64,000 nucleotides of DNA from a candidate division FCPU426 bacterium. GTDB taxonomy: Bacteria > Oederibacteriota > Muellerivitia > Muellerivitales > Muellerivitaceae. The stretch spans positions 124,001-188,000 of the forward strand of contig DAIDGV010000017.1 in the NCBI GenBank assembly GCA_027452205.1, read 5' to 3'. The notes under the pieces are model-generated. The model did not search any database. It saw nothing but the letters and a program-made list of their open reading frames with translations, and was not told where the DNA came from. This document shows positions 8,157-16,228 of this stretch, one piece after another (the first letter of the stretch is position 1; every line of letters starts with the position of its first letter). Made by a program: the position numbers and the translations under genes.

Positions 8157-11100
8157 ATGCCAGTCTTTTTATTCAGCGACATCGAGGGTGCGGTAAAAAA
8201 GTGGGATCAAAATCCCGCGACCATGGCCAAGGTCTTTACCCGCTATGACGAGATGTTTATCAGCCTGGTCAAAGAGTTCGGGGGAAAACCCCTCCATTAT
8301 GGGGCCGAAGGCAATTTTTCCTTATTTGAGAACCGCAGGGCTTTGGAATGCGCCTTGGCTCTCCAAGAAAAGATCGCAAAGACCGACTGGGAAGAAGCAG
8401 GTGTCATTAAGGCCCGGGTGGGGGTCCATGCCGGCGAGATAGGTCTTCGGGACCTGGATCAATTTGGCCCGGTCACCAACAGGACCGCGTGCATCGTGGC
8501 GTCGGCTTGGGGTGGGCAGATCGTTCTGACTCCCAGCGCTTTGGCCCTTTCAGACCTTCCGCGAGGGGGAAAGACCATTCCCTTGGGCACGCATTTATTA
8601 AAAGACCTTCTGGAACCACAGGTGTTATTGGGGCTGGTCCATCCATCCATGTCCCGGCAGGACTTTCCACCGTTACAGACCCTGAGCACAAAAGCCAATA
8701 ACCTTCCCTCGCAACGTACTCTCTTTTTTGGGCGCGAAACGGAACTGAAAAAGATCAAGGTCGCCCTTCAGGACCCTTCCTGTCGTCTGCTCACCCTGCT
8801 GGGGCAAGGCGGCATCGGGAAGACCCGGGTGGTCGTTCAGGCCGCAGCCGAACAAATGGCCGACTTCGCAGACGGTGTTTATTTTGTTTCCTTGGCCCCG
8901 GTCGCCAGTCCGGACGCGGTTCTCATGGCCGTCGCGTCGGCGGTCCGGTTCGGTTTTTCCGGAGAAGCGGACATGACAAAAGAATTGATCGGTTTCTTCA
9001 AGGACCGGAAACTCCTCTTAGTACTGGATAATTTCGAGCATCTTCTGCCCGCAGCGAGCTTTGTGGGCGAATTGCTCGATTCGGCGCCGGGAGTAAGGGT
9101 GTTGGTCAGTTCACGCATTCGTCTGGACATACCCAATGAGAAGATCCTCGAGCTGGAAGGGCTCGAATATCCTGAGGAAGGCACCCAAAGATCCGTTGAA
9201 AGCTTCAGCGCTTTCAAGTTCTTCATGAATTGCGTTCAACGGGTCCGCGCTGATATCACGATAAAAGAGGATGAAGTGAAGGAAGTGGTCCGTATCTGCC
9301 AATTGGTGGGCGGGGCGCCCTTGGGGTTGGAATTGGCGGCGGTCTGGGTACAAATATTGTCCTTTCGTGAGATCCGCGCCGAGATCGAGAAGAATATCGA
9401 CTTTTTAGCCTCGAACCGACAGGACGTACCGGAGAGGCAAAGGTCCCTCCGCGCGGTCTTCGAGTATTCCTGGGGCCTATTGAGCGATGGTGACAAAAAG
9501 ATGGTCCGGGCTTTATCAGTTTTTAGGGGTGAGTTCACGGCTGAAGAAGCTCAAAAGGTCGCCAAGGCCCCCGACGCGCTTCTCGCGTCACTGGTGGAAA
9601 GATCCCTTCTCCATCGGGCCCGGTCCGGCCGGTTTGAAGTGCATGAATTGCTGCGTCAATTCTTCACGGCTAAGTTGCAGGAAATGCCCGAGGAGGAAGA
9701 GGCGGCCCATCAGCGTCACATGGATTTCTTTTTGCGGTTCCTGACGCAACGTCATCAAAAATTGAGGGGGAGGGAAGAGGCCCAAGCGCTCGATGAGATC
9801 GGACAGGAGCACAACAATATCCAATCAGCCTGGGAATGGGCGGTCCGGACCAGGGACGCGGCGAGCATTAGCGCGGCCTGCGATCCACTTTACCATTATT
9901 ACGAGATCCGTTTCCTGGCCCAGGAAGGCGAGAAGACCTTTTCTGCCGCCTCGACCGCATTGGCGGGTTTGGAACAGGAAAGTTCCGCGGAAAAAGCCTT
10001 GCCCTTGGCGCGTACTTTGGCCCGCTGGGGCTGGTTCTGCTACCAACGGGGTCGGATGGATCAAGCCGAGATATTGATGAAAAAAGGTCTGGAACTTGCC
10101 AGGAAGAGCGGGTCTTTGTCGGATGTGGGCCAAACATTGCACTTTCTTTGCGCTTTATACCGGGCCATCGGCGATTTTGACCGTAATGAGGAGTGCGCCC
10201 AAGAGAGTTTGGCGATCTTCAAGGAATTGAAAGACGACTGGGGGACCGCCTGGTCCCTTTATCACTTGGTCCCCAAACCCCGGCATGAAGGACGTTATGA
10301 ATTAGCCAGTGAGTATTGCGCGGAGAGCCTGGAAGTGTTCGACAAGATGGGCTATGAGGATGGTGCGGCTTGGGCGCTTTTTGGGCTGGGTCAGGTGTCG
10401 GTCCTTCAAAAGCGATACGACGAGGCAAAAAAATTCTTCAAACAGAGCTTGAAGATCTTCGAACGGCACGAGAACAATGTCGCCGCGGGATGGGTGTTGA
10501 TCGACCTGATACGAATGCACACATCTTTGGAGGAAAACGAGACCTCTTTTGTCCTGGCCAAGAAGGCCTACGAGGCCTTTAAATCCGTGAATCATTCCCT
10601 GGGGCTTGGTTGGTCACAATACTACCGTTCGGAAAGCGCTTATCACGTCCACGAATATGAGGAGGCCCTCCGGTCGGGTCAGGAAGCCATCGTTCATTTG
10701 GACGAAACCGGGGGCCAATCGGGCCAAGCCTGGGTTTGCGTGAACCTTTGCCGTACAGCGAACGCTCTGGGCCGTTATGAGGAAGGCCATGCCTTCGGTA
10801 AAAAGGGGATCGAACTTTTCTTGTTAAGCGTTGGTGACGCGGAGGGCGCGAATGGATGCCGAATCCATTTGGCCGAGTCGGAGACGGGCCTCAAGAATTT
10901 TCACGTGGCTGAGGAGCTTTTGATGCAGGCCTTGGATCGGTTGATCGAGATGAAGATCCATTGGCGGGTCTTGGAGGGGATCTTGATCCTGGCCAAGCTC
11001 CGTGCCGCGGAGGGAAAAGTGGCGGAAGCTTACCGCTTTTTCAGTCTGGTCGAGCAGCATCCCGACAGCCAAAAGGGCGCGAAGGCCGAGGCCGTGAAGG

Positions 11101-11228
11101 CGGCCGAAAGACCCGCTCAGGTCCTAGGTGCGGCGGAAGCCCAAAAAATAATGGAAAGCACCCGGTCCGTTGATTTGGCGCCCTTTATCAAGCAATTGGT
11201 CGCGGAATACCGCGCGAATGCCCAATGA
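8157..11228 (+). CDS. cyclase-like / NB-ATPase / TPR multidomain protein
   Basis: A 1,023-residue cytosolic protein. Residues 1-165 resemble a class III adenylate/guanylate cyclase domain (FLFSDIEG; VGVHAGEIGLRD; FGPVTNR). The first metal Asp (in SDIEG) is kept, but the second metal motif, normally GDG, reads AEG, so activity is doubtful. An NB-ARC/AAA-like ATPase follows, with P-loop GQGGIGKT near 216-223, Walker B LLLVLDN and a winged-helix region. From about 560 to the end are tetratricopeptide repeats. Such proteins are regulatory ATPases, often with a DNA-binding domain, which is missing here. GAGGGA supports the ATG. It stands alone with no operon partner. Confidence 0.8.
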   Translation: MPVFLFSDIEGAVKKWDQNPATMAKVFTRYDEMFISLVKEFGGKPLHYGAEGNFSLFENRRALECALALQEKIAKTDWEEAGVIKARVGVHAGEIGLRDLDQFGPVTNRTACIVASAWGGQIVLTPSALALSDLPRGGKTIPLGTHLLKDLLEPQVLLGLVHPSMSRQDFPPLQTLSTKANNLPSQRTLFFGRETELKKIKVALQDPSCRLLTLLGQGGIGKTRVVVQAAAEQMADFADGVYFVSLAPVASPDAVLMAVASAVRFGFSGEADMTKELIGFFKDRKLLLVLDNFEHLLPAASFVGELLDSAPGVRVLVSSRIRLDIPNEKILELEGLEYPEEGTQRSVESFSAFKFFMNCVQRVRADITIKEDEVKEVVRICQLVGGAPLGLELAAVWVQILSFREIRAEIEKNIDFLASNRQDVPERQRSLRAVFEYSWGLLSDGDKKMVRALSVFRGEFTAEEAQKVAKAPDALLASLVERSLLHRARSGRFEVHELLRQFFTAKLQEMPEEEEAAHQRHMDFFLRFLTQRHQKLRGREEAQALDEIGQEHNNIQSAWEWAVRTRDAASISAACDPLYHYYEIRFLAQEGEKTFSAASTALAGLEQESSAEKALPLARTLARWGWFCYQRGRMDQAEILMKKGLELARKSGSLSDVGQTLHFLCALYRAIGDFDRNEECAQESLAIFKELKDDWGTAWSLYHLVPKPRHEGRYELASEYCAESLEVFDKMGYEDGAAWALFGLGQVSVLQKRYDEAKKFFKQSLKIFERHENNVAAGWVLIDLIRMHTSLEENETSFVLAKKAYEAFKSVNHSLGLGWSQYYRSESAYHVHEYEEALRSGQEAIVHLDETGGQSGQAWVCVNLCRTANALGRYEEGHAFGKKGIELFLLSVGDAEGANGCRIHLAESETGLKNFHVAEELLMQALDRLIEMKIHWRVLEGILILAKLRAAEGKVAEAYRFFSLVEQHPDSQKGAKAEAVKAAERPAQVLGAAEAQKIMESTRSVDLAPFIKQLVAEYRANAQ

Positions 11229-11340
11229 TCCGCGTTCGGAATGCCCAGTTTTTTTACCGTTTAAAAATGTCCCGACCGGGCCACAAAATCCGCCAAGGCT
11301 GTTAAAGTAGTTCTCCGGACGTCAAATGAGTTGGAGATCC

Positions 11341-12057
11341 ATGAAACAAATCGGTCGGTTGTTCCTTTTCGAACTTGTTCTCACGTTCATCGCGCCTGCG
11401 ATGGCTTTTTGTGACGCGTCACGGGTCGTTATTCCAGCTCCGCCGGACCCTTTAGCCAACGAGGTCCTGGCTACGCCCAGTCCTACGCCCGCTTCCCAAC
11501 AACCCCGGTATTTTCCACAGTTTGGGTTCGGGGCCAAGGGTGGGTTTTTGATCTCAATGAAAAATGGGTCGGCGGACGGGTTCGAGCCCGTTACCTATCT
11601 GAGTAGTCCTACCGCGGGAATATTCGTTGACTCGCATTTGAACGATCTCATTGGGTTTCAGATCGAGGTTAATTACGTCCAAAAGGGATCCAGTGGCAGG
11701 GATCTTAAGGGTACTTTTACAGCCACGGGTACTTACACTTATGTTGAACTTCCGTTGCTGCTTCGATTGCAGGGAGATATTGGCCATAACGTTTTGCTTT
11801 ATTTCTTGGCCGGCCCTTCTGTTTTGTTTCCTATCAGTCAAAGTGATACTTATACTTATCCAACCACTACTTTGACGACGAATCATTCGACAAGCACCGA
11901 TTATGATTATTGTTTGGGGTTCGGAATGGAGATCAAAAACATCATTCTTGAGATCCGGGTGGGAGCGGACTTGTCACCGAGTTCAGAGACCTTTCAGGAC
12001 GGTGTCATTTCTTATAGTAATTTTTCCCAATTTGAAGCGGGTTACCGTTTCTTCTAG
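11341..12057 (+). CDS. outer-membrane beta-barrel protein (PorT-like)
   Basis: About 238 residues. A signal peptide ends near AFC/AMA, then a Pro-rich linker (ATPSPTPASQQP) leads to alternating beta strands (FGFGAKGGFLIS, IGFQIEVNYVQKG, YTYVELPLLLRL, VLLYFLAGPSVLF) and a C-terminal aromatic YRFF. The layout matches the small OMP beta-barrel family (PF13568, PorT-like) of 8-stranded barrels. ATG 11341 is chosen because GGAGA sits just before it. No operon partner. Specific function unknown. Confidence 0.7.
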   Translation: MKQIGRLFLFELVLTFIAPAMAFCDASRVVIPAPPDPLANEVLATPSPTPASQQPRYFPQFGFGAKGGFLISMKNGSADGFEPVTYLSSPTAGIFVDSHLNDLIGFQIEVNYVQKGSSGRDLKGTFTATGTYTYVELPLLLRLQGDIGHNVLLYFLAGPSVLFPISQSDTYTYPTTTLTTNHSTSTDYDYCLGFGMEIKNIILEIRVGADLSPSSETFQDGVISYSNFSQFEAGYRFF

Positions 12058-12222
12058 ACTCAAGTGCTGCGTTTGTGACGTCCAATTATTGAACGGTGAC
12101 CATGGTGTTCGCGCAATAACCGGTCACTTAGAAGCATAATCCCCTTTAAAATCAACGGTTTTTAGTGGCATGAGCTTTGCTTTAGTCATGGGTGTAAATG
12201 ATCCCATTGGCTGAGGTGCTGA

Positions 12223-12693
12223 ATGTTGGACCGGTCACAAGCCGTTCAAAAATCTTCTTCAAACGACTCTTATACCCTCGAACAACGGATAACGGATGTC
12301 GTTCAATCCTGGCCGAAATTGACCAGTCGCTATGTCGGCTTACCCCCTGAAGGGCCTTATGACCTGCCTTTGGAGGCGACCGTGCCTTTCCGAGGTTCCT
12401 ATGAAGGGTGCTTGACCATCCGGACCATCAACGAAATGCCGCAGGGGTTGACCGATCAAAAGGCCAAAAAGGGCCCAATGCTCGATGAGGTCGAGATCTT
12501 CCAAGATTTCGTGGTTGTGTTCGCCAATCGATTGATGAGCGATTTGTTCGGAAAGAACCAAACCTTGATCAAAAGGGAAAAGCCTTCTTTCACCAATTTC
12601 CTTTGCTGGCCAACAGAAGAACCGGTCGCCCAATGTTCTTATATCGTGGACGGCTGTCCCTTTGAGGTTCGGTTGTGGATGAAGCAGGTCTAA
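12223..12693 (+). CDS. possible CheX-like protein, catalytic motif absent
   Basis: A 156-residue soluble protein. The middle (VPFRGSYEGCLTIRT, then FQDFVVVFANRLMSDLFG) is reminiscent of CheX/CheC-type folds, in which a beta strand precedes a helix carrying ExxN. The Asn is present but the Glu three residues before it is Val, so phosphatase activity would not be expected. GAGG 6 bases upstream supports the start. It is convergent with the lipoprotein at 12713. The family assignment is tentative; it could equally be an unrelated orphan. Confidence 0.45.
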   Translation: MLDRSQAVQKSSSNDSYTLEQRITDVVQSWPKLTSRYVGLPPEGPYDLPLEATVPFRGSYEGCLTIRTINEMPQGLTDQKAKKGPMLDEVEIFQDFVVVFANRLMSDLFGKNQTLIKREKPSFTNFLCWPTEEPVAQCSYIVDGCPFEVRLWMKQV

Positions 12694-12712
12694 GCGAAGA
12701 CCGATATTTCTC

Positions 12713-13237
12713 TTATTGCATATTCCAAACGACCGGTAAATTCGACTGGGGCACAGCTACCAGAACCATGGCTTGCAAAAGTGCAAAAGATTGGCATTGG
12801 GGAGCCCCGGGAGCAAGGGTAGGGTAGTTGATGCTAGCTTTTGTCCCTGTAACTTCAATGTGATCTGAATAGAAACAGACCGAAGTAATAACGGGTTGCA
12901 CAAATGTGCACATGCAGCTAACTCCCAAGGGTTCGGTATATTCCAAGATCATTTGGTTAGAAAAATTAACAGAAGGTTGAGAATAATGGGGATTCACCGT
13001 CGCCCATGCGGCTGCAGTTTGGATGACATTTGAGCTTTGGGGAGCCGTAAAGTTCCCATAGCCGGTCAGTGAAGCGGTCGGAATCGGGGTGAATCCGCAG
13101 ACGGGTTGGGTAGTGATGGTCGCGGTGGCGGTGGGGGCCTGGACTGTTGGGACCGGGCCGGTGATGGTGTGGCTGCAAGCCATCGGGATCCAAGCGGTCA
13201 AACAGGTAAATGTGATCAGGAAGATAAAGCGTTTCAT
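12713..13237 (-). CDS. small lipoprotein of unknown function
   Basis: A 174-residue protein with a signal sequence and lipobox WIPMAC. A Pro/Thr linker (TVQAPTATATITTQPV) follows, then a Cys-containing domain (CGFTPIP, VSCMCTF, SVCFYSD, PQCQSF) whose Cys could form disulfides outside the cytoplasm. GAGG precedes the ATG. The Thr-rich linker echoes that of the stalk protein at 486. No known family is recognised. Confidence 0.6.
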   Translation of the reverse strand: MKRFIFLITFTCLTAWIPMACSHTITGPVPTVQAPTATATITTQPVCGFTPIPTASLTGYGNFTAPQSSNVIQTAAAWATVNPHYSQPSVNFSNQMILEYTEPLGVSCMCTFVQPVITSVCFYSDHIEVTGTKASINYPTLAPGAPQCQSFALLQAMVLVAVPQSNLPVVWNMQ

Positions 13238-13318
13238 GGCGGCCTCGTTGGATTTTATGAACTTCAGCCTCTAGACGGTCAAAAGCCAAATCCTTCCAAA
13301 AACAGCGCAAAAAAACAA

Positions 13319-13352
13319 AAAGGCCCACCCTGGGGAAGGATGGACCTTTTGT
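13319..13352 (-). terminator. intrinsic terminator after the zinc-finger mini-gene
   Basis: Read on the minus strand, AAAGGTCCATCC and GGTGGGCCTTTTT form a near-perfect stem followed by GTTTTTTT. It lies about 20 bases after the stop of the 50-codon gene and would end its transcript. Confidence 0.8.
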
Positions 13353-13372
13353 CTTTAACGAAGGAGTTTCCG

Positions 13373-13525
13373 TTAAAGGGTGAAGGGTTGATAGAGAACC
13401 ATTTGCATGGCGCATTCCGGGCAGAAGAGTACATGGTGCTTCAGATAGCTGCGTTGTCCCTCGCTCAGGCAGCCAGAGTGCTGCAGGTCGAACAAGCTCC
13501 TCATTTCCATACATTCGGTATGCAT
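13373..13525 (-). CDS. zf-HC2-like zinc-finger mini-protein (50 aa)
   Basis: A 50-residue frame starts at the ATG complementary to 13523-13525, with GAGG 6 bases upstream, and ends at TAA 13373-13375. Residues 18-40 (GCLSEGQRSYLKHH then VLFCPECAM) match the anti-sigma zinc-finger pattern: a helix, then HxxxCxxC (H31, C35, C38) with an earlier Cys at 19. In zf-HC2 anti-sigma factors this domain binds a sigma factor and Zn. Here it stands alone, without a membrane anchor or neighbouring sigma gene. A strong terminator follows. The long upstream region carries the structured RNA candidate described separately. Confidence 0.6.
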   Translation of the reverse strand: MHTECMEMRSLFDLQHSGCLSEGQRSYLKHHVLFCPECAMQMVLYQPFTL

Positions 13526-13583
13526 ATCGTCCTCGCTTTCTTAAGGCCTCGCTGGGCGGGGGGCAACCCATGCCTGGCTTGGC

Positions 13584-13832
13584 GATCAACTGAGTGTGGA
13601 GTCGGTATCGCTGACAGGCGAATTTCGGAGTTCAGAGACCTCGTAAGCCTGGTTTTAAGCGGCTTACGACCTCTAGACGGATACCTTGATCTTTAGTGCA
13701 TCCAATTCGGCAGAAAAAGGACGTAACTGACTCTCTTTGTCAGTTTTGACCCAATCGTGGGTCCTGTTTTTATGCACTAAAAATTGTAAAAGCCGTCAGT
13801 AGTATGAAAAGGGCCTATATTTAGGCTCTTTT
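13584..13832. ncRNA. candidate structured RNA (two helical domains plus terminator-like hairpin)
   Basis: Domain A: GATACCTTGATC (13680-13691) pairs with GATCAA (13584-13589) and GGTATC (13604-13609) across a 14-base bulge. It encloses an 8-bp hairpin CGTAAGCC/GGCTTACG (13642-13668). Domain B begins at the next base: TTTAGTGCAT (13692-13701) pairs perfectly with ATGCACTAAA (13772-13781) and encloses AACTGAC/GTCAGTT and CCCA/TGGG hairpins, like a three-way junction. AAAAGGGCCTA/TAGGCTCTTTT (13807-13832) forms a terminator-like hairpin. No protein frame is convincing. It could be a plus-strand ncRNA ending at the hairpin, or a minus-strand leader of the zinc-finger mini-gene. It matches none of the RNA families I know. 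Confidence 0.5.
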
Positions 13833-14012
13833 GGAAGATTCGGCCTTTCTTGCGAATTGGTCCCTTTTTTGCACAGATAAGGCCTGACATGTGACAAAGG
13901 CTGATGTTGAGGGGCTCAAGGGGCTAACAACAAGATATTGTTAAAAAGGTTAAAGAATTTTTCAAATCTCCCGTTAGGATAAGCGCGGGGAAAAGAAACA
14001 AGGGGAATACTT

Positions 14013-14471
14013 ATGGGAACCGAACGGGGCTGGATCGAACAAAAACAAGGGCACAGCGTGGCGGGTACCGCCAATGTGACTTTTCGTGTTTTGAACCCAG
14101 ACGAGATCGGTGCGGTCTTAAGCGAGCCGCGGTACGAACAGACTGTTCGTGAGAATTTGAAGGGTTTAGCGGATAAATTCCACTCTTACCACTTGGTTCA
14201 CAAGGACCTGACCGTGGGAAGTTTTACCCTGACGGGCGAACAAGAAATGCGCCATGAAGACATGGTGGAATTCACGGTCCTTCCCCCAAAATATATCTCG
14301 CCAGTGACCATGCTGGGTGAGGTGAAGTGGATCAAGTCCTACAATCAGCAAGGCAAGGCCTATCACACCGCTCATTTGGAGATAGTGGCTTTGGACAGCG
14401 AAAGCATGGACCGTCTGAACCGATATCTTTTCGCTGAAAAGGTCAAAAGGGACAACGCCGACAAGTCTTGA
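14013..14471 (+). CDS. possible PilZ-domain protein
   Basis: A 152-residue soluble protein. The segment HKDLTVGSF resembles the PilZ (D/N)xSxxG motif, followed by strands such as DMVEFTVLPP and MLGEVKWIKSY and a C-terminal helix (SMDRLNRYLF), as in PilZ. The N-terminal RxxxR that clamps c-di-GMP is not clear, so binding is uncertain. AAGGGG 6 bases before the ATG supports the start. Monocistronic, and the AT-rich 180 bases upstream could hold its promoter. Confidence 0.5.
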   Translation: MGTERGWIEQKQGHSVAGTANVTFRVLNPDEIGAVLSEPRYEQTVRENLKGLADKFHSYHLVHKDLTVGSFTLTGEQEMRHEDMVEFTVLPPKYISPVTMLGEVKWIKSYNQQGKAYHTAHLEIVALDSESMDRLNRYLFAEKVKRDNADKS

Positions 14472-14584
14472 TCGGATTTCGGATCTTTCGACAAACAACT
14501 GACCCGCCAAATTTCTATTTTCTCAATTCATGCTAGCTAATAAATCCGCCGGATCTTACCGTGTTGGATGAACATTATCTGTCT

Positions 14585-14602
14585 TTATGAGATTTCTCAT
14601 AA
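14585..14602. promoter_or_regulatory. 18-bp dyad upstream of the desaturase gene
   Basis: TTATGAGATTTCTCATAA is a perfect inverted repeat with 8-bp arms and a 2-base spacer, 46 bases before the desaturase start. Its size and position suit a dimeric repressor operator; the regulator is unknown. Confidence 0.5.
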
Positions 14603-14648
14603 TTCGTGAGTGGGTTATCGATTAGGCTACGGGCCAAATGGAGATCGA

Positions 14649-15707
14649 GTGACCCGTACAACTACCAATCATTTTCCAATGGCGAAAGCAAAACATATCG
14701 TCCGTGATCTTTTTGAACCAAATCCTTGGGTTTATTGGGTCGATTTTTTATTCAGTGATATTTTGGGTTGGGTTGCGTTCGTGATCGCGGTACAGGCCGA
14801 GAGTTTTTCCTGGTATCGGTGTGTCGCCATCCTCGTTGCGGGATTGGCCTTATATAGAGCGGTCCTATTCGTGCATGAATTGTCACATCTGAAAAAAGAT
14901 ACTTTTCGGGCCTTTCATGCTATCTGGAACCTGATATGCGGGTTTCCCCTGATGCTCCCGTCCTTTATCTATTGCCGGGTGCACATCGATCACCACAAGC
15001 AAAAACTCTATGGGACGAGCGGTGATCCGGAATATTTTCCATTCGCCTTGTCCAAGCCTTATCGAATCATTTTATTTCCCCTGACAATGTTCGTGGCGCC
15101 GGTTTTCTTTGTGTTTCGATATTTGGTCGTCGCGCCTTTGTCTTACTTGGCGCCTCGTTACCGGGAACCCCTGTGGGTATCGGGGTCATCATTGGCGGCA
15201 GGCGGTCCTTACCGGCGTCCTTTGCCGGATGCGGAAGAGAAAAGACAGGGGTTTGTCCAAGAACTGATGACCTTTATATATGCCGCGACTTGGTTCGCTT
15301 TGATGATCTTGGGAAAAATGCCTTGGAAAGTTTTGGAGGTTTGGTACGTGGTTGCGGTGATCATTTTGGTGACGAACGCTTTTCGGAGCTTAGTGGCCCA
15401 TTGCGACAGGAACCCGCCGAACCATGTCATGACTTTCGATGAACAGTTCCTGGACTCGACCAACATTCAGGGGAATCCCCTATTGACGCCCTTATGGGCA
15501 CCGGTGGGGTTGCGGTATCACGCAACCCATCACGCGTTTCCGGGTATGCCCTATCATCGTTTGGCGGAAGCGCACCGAAGGTTAATGAGAGACCTGCCCA
15601 AAGGGAATCCCTATCCTTTGGCTAACCGATCCGGGATGTGGGCGGTATTGGGCCAACTTTGGAAAGAATCCTCTGAGTACACAAAAGAGCATTTGAAGAA
15701 CTCTTAA
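14649..15707 (+). CDS. membrane fatty acid desaturase
   Basis: About 352 residues with four or more hydrophobic segments. The three His boxes of the membrane di-iron desaturase family are present in order: HELSH, HIDHH and HATHHAFPGMPYH. These enzymes introduce a double bond into an acyl chain using O2 and electrons from a reductase. Whether the substrate is a phospholipid, acyl-CoA, acyl-ACP or carotenoid is not evident. GTG 14649 has GGAG 5 bases upstream; GTG 14610 and ATG 14679 are alternatives. The stop overlaps the aldo/keto reductase pseudogene by 4 bases on the other strand. The upstream dyad suggests repressor control. Confidence 0.85.
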   Translation: MTRTTTNHFPMAKAKHIVRDLFEPNPWVYWVDFLFSDILGWVAFVIAVQAESFSWYRCVAILVAGLALYRAVLFVHELSHLKKDTFRAFHAIWNLICGFPLMLPSFIYCRVHIDHHKQKLYGTSGDPEYFPFALSKPYRIILFPLTMFVAPVFFVFRYLVVAPLSYLAPRYREPLWVSGSSLAAGGPYRRPLPDAEEKRQGFVQELMTFIYAATWFALMILGKMPWKVLEVWYVVAVIILVTNAFRSLVAHCDRNPPNHVMTFDEQFLDSTNIQGNPLLTPLWAPVGLRYHATHHAFPGMPYHRLAEAHRRLMRDLPKGNPYPLANRSGMWAVLGQLWKESSEYTKEHLKNS

Positions 15708-16075
15708 CCGGTAAATCGTTGACTGGCTTTGTCCAATTGAGCCACTTCGGATGGATCTAGGCGCCAGCCCATTGCGCCTGAGTTCTCTTGGGTTTGTGAG
15801 GCGGTCTTTGCTATTGGAATGGCAGGGTACCCTTGAACAAGAGCAATTCAGGGCAACTTGGTTGACGGTCTTACCTCCGTGGGTTTGTCACAATTGACAC
15901 CGGGTTTGAACCAAGGTTTGGATATGACTTAACTGTCCCCAATAGAACAGACACCGAAGACCGGAGGGCGGGTGTTGTGGCGAGTATTTTCCCGAAAGCA
16001 TCCCCATGCCCAGTGGACTATAGGCGATGAAACGGAGCTCGTTTACCCGAAAACCAAGTGCCAAGTCCCAATTCC
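15704..16075 (-). pseudogene. aldo/keto reductase remnant (3' half, frameshifted)
   Basis: Minus-strand pieces in different frames spell the C-terminal half of an aldo/keto reductase in the right order: LGFRVNELRFIAYSPLGMG, MLSGKYSPQHPPSGLR, GGKTVNQVALN, LLLFKGTLP, then IPIAKTASQTQENSGAMGW and RLDPSEVAQLDKAS before a stop at 15704-15706. At least three frame changes and internal stops separate them, and the N-terminal catalytic part is missing. It is therefore a decaying gene. It fills most of the otherwise empty 520 bases between the desaturase and the ROK kinase. Confidence 0.75.
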
Positions 16076-16214
16076 AAATGGGTCAAAAAACTCATGGGTG
16101 CTTTTCTATTCGGGGGAAAAATGAGATTTCAATGCACCTTATCACTTTGCCCAGGATGTTATTGTGATGAATGTCATAGGTTGTTCTTTCCGCCCTCGGT
16201 CACCAAATGCGACG

Positions 16215-16223
16215 TGCTAAGAT
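16215..16223 (+). promoter_or_regulatory. extended -10 element, probably leaderless start
   Basis: TGCTAAGAT (hexamer TAAGAT, 16218-16223) lies 5 bases before the ROK kinase ATG and no SD is present. Transcription from it would begin at or next to the start codon. The same nonamer occurs at 25887-25895 before recG and at 59244-59252 before the TonB receptor. Confidence 0.45.
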
Positions 16224-16228
16224 GAGCC

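Noticed and set aside
12090-12145. Fluoride-riboswitch-like string (ATGGTGTTCGC) and hairpin GTGACC/GGTCAC
   Set aside because: The short match is not supported by the required P1 pairing and pseudoknot, and no fluoride-related gene follows.
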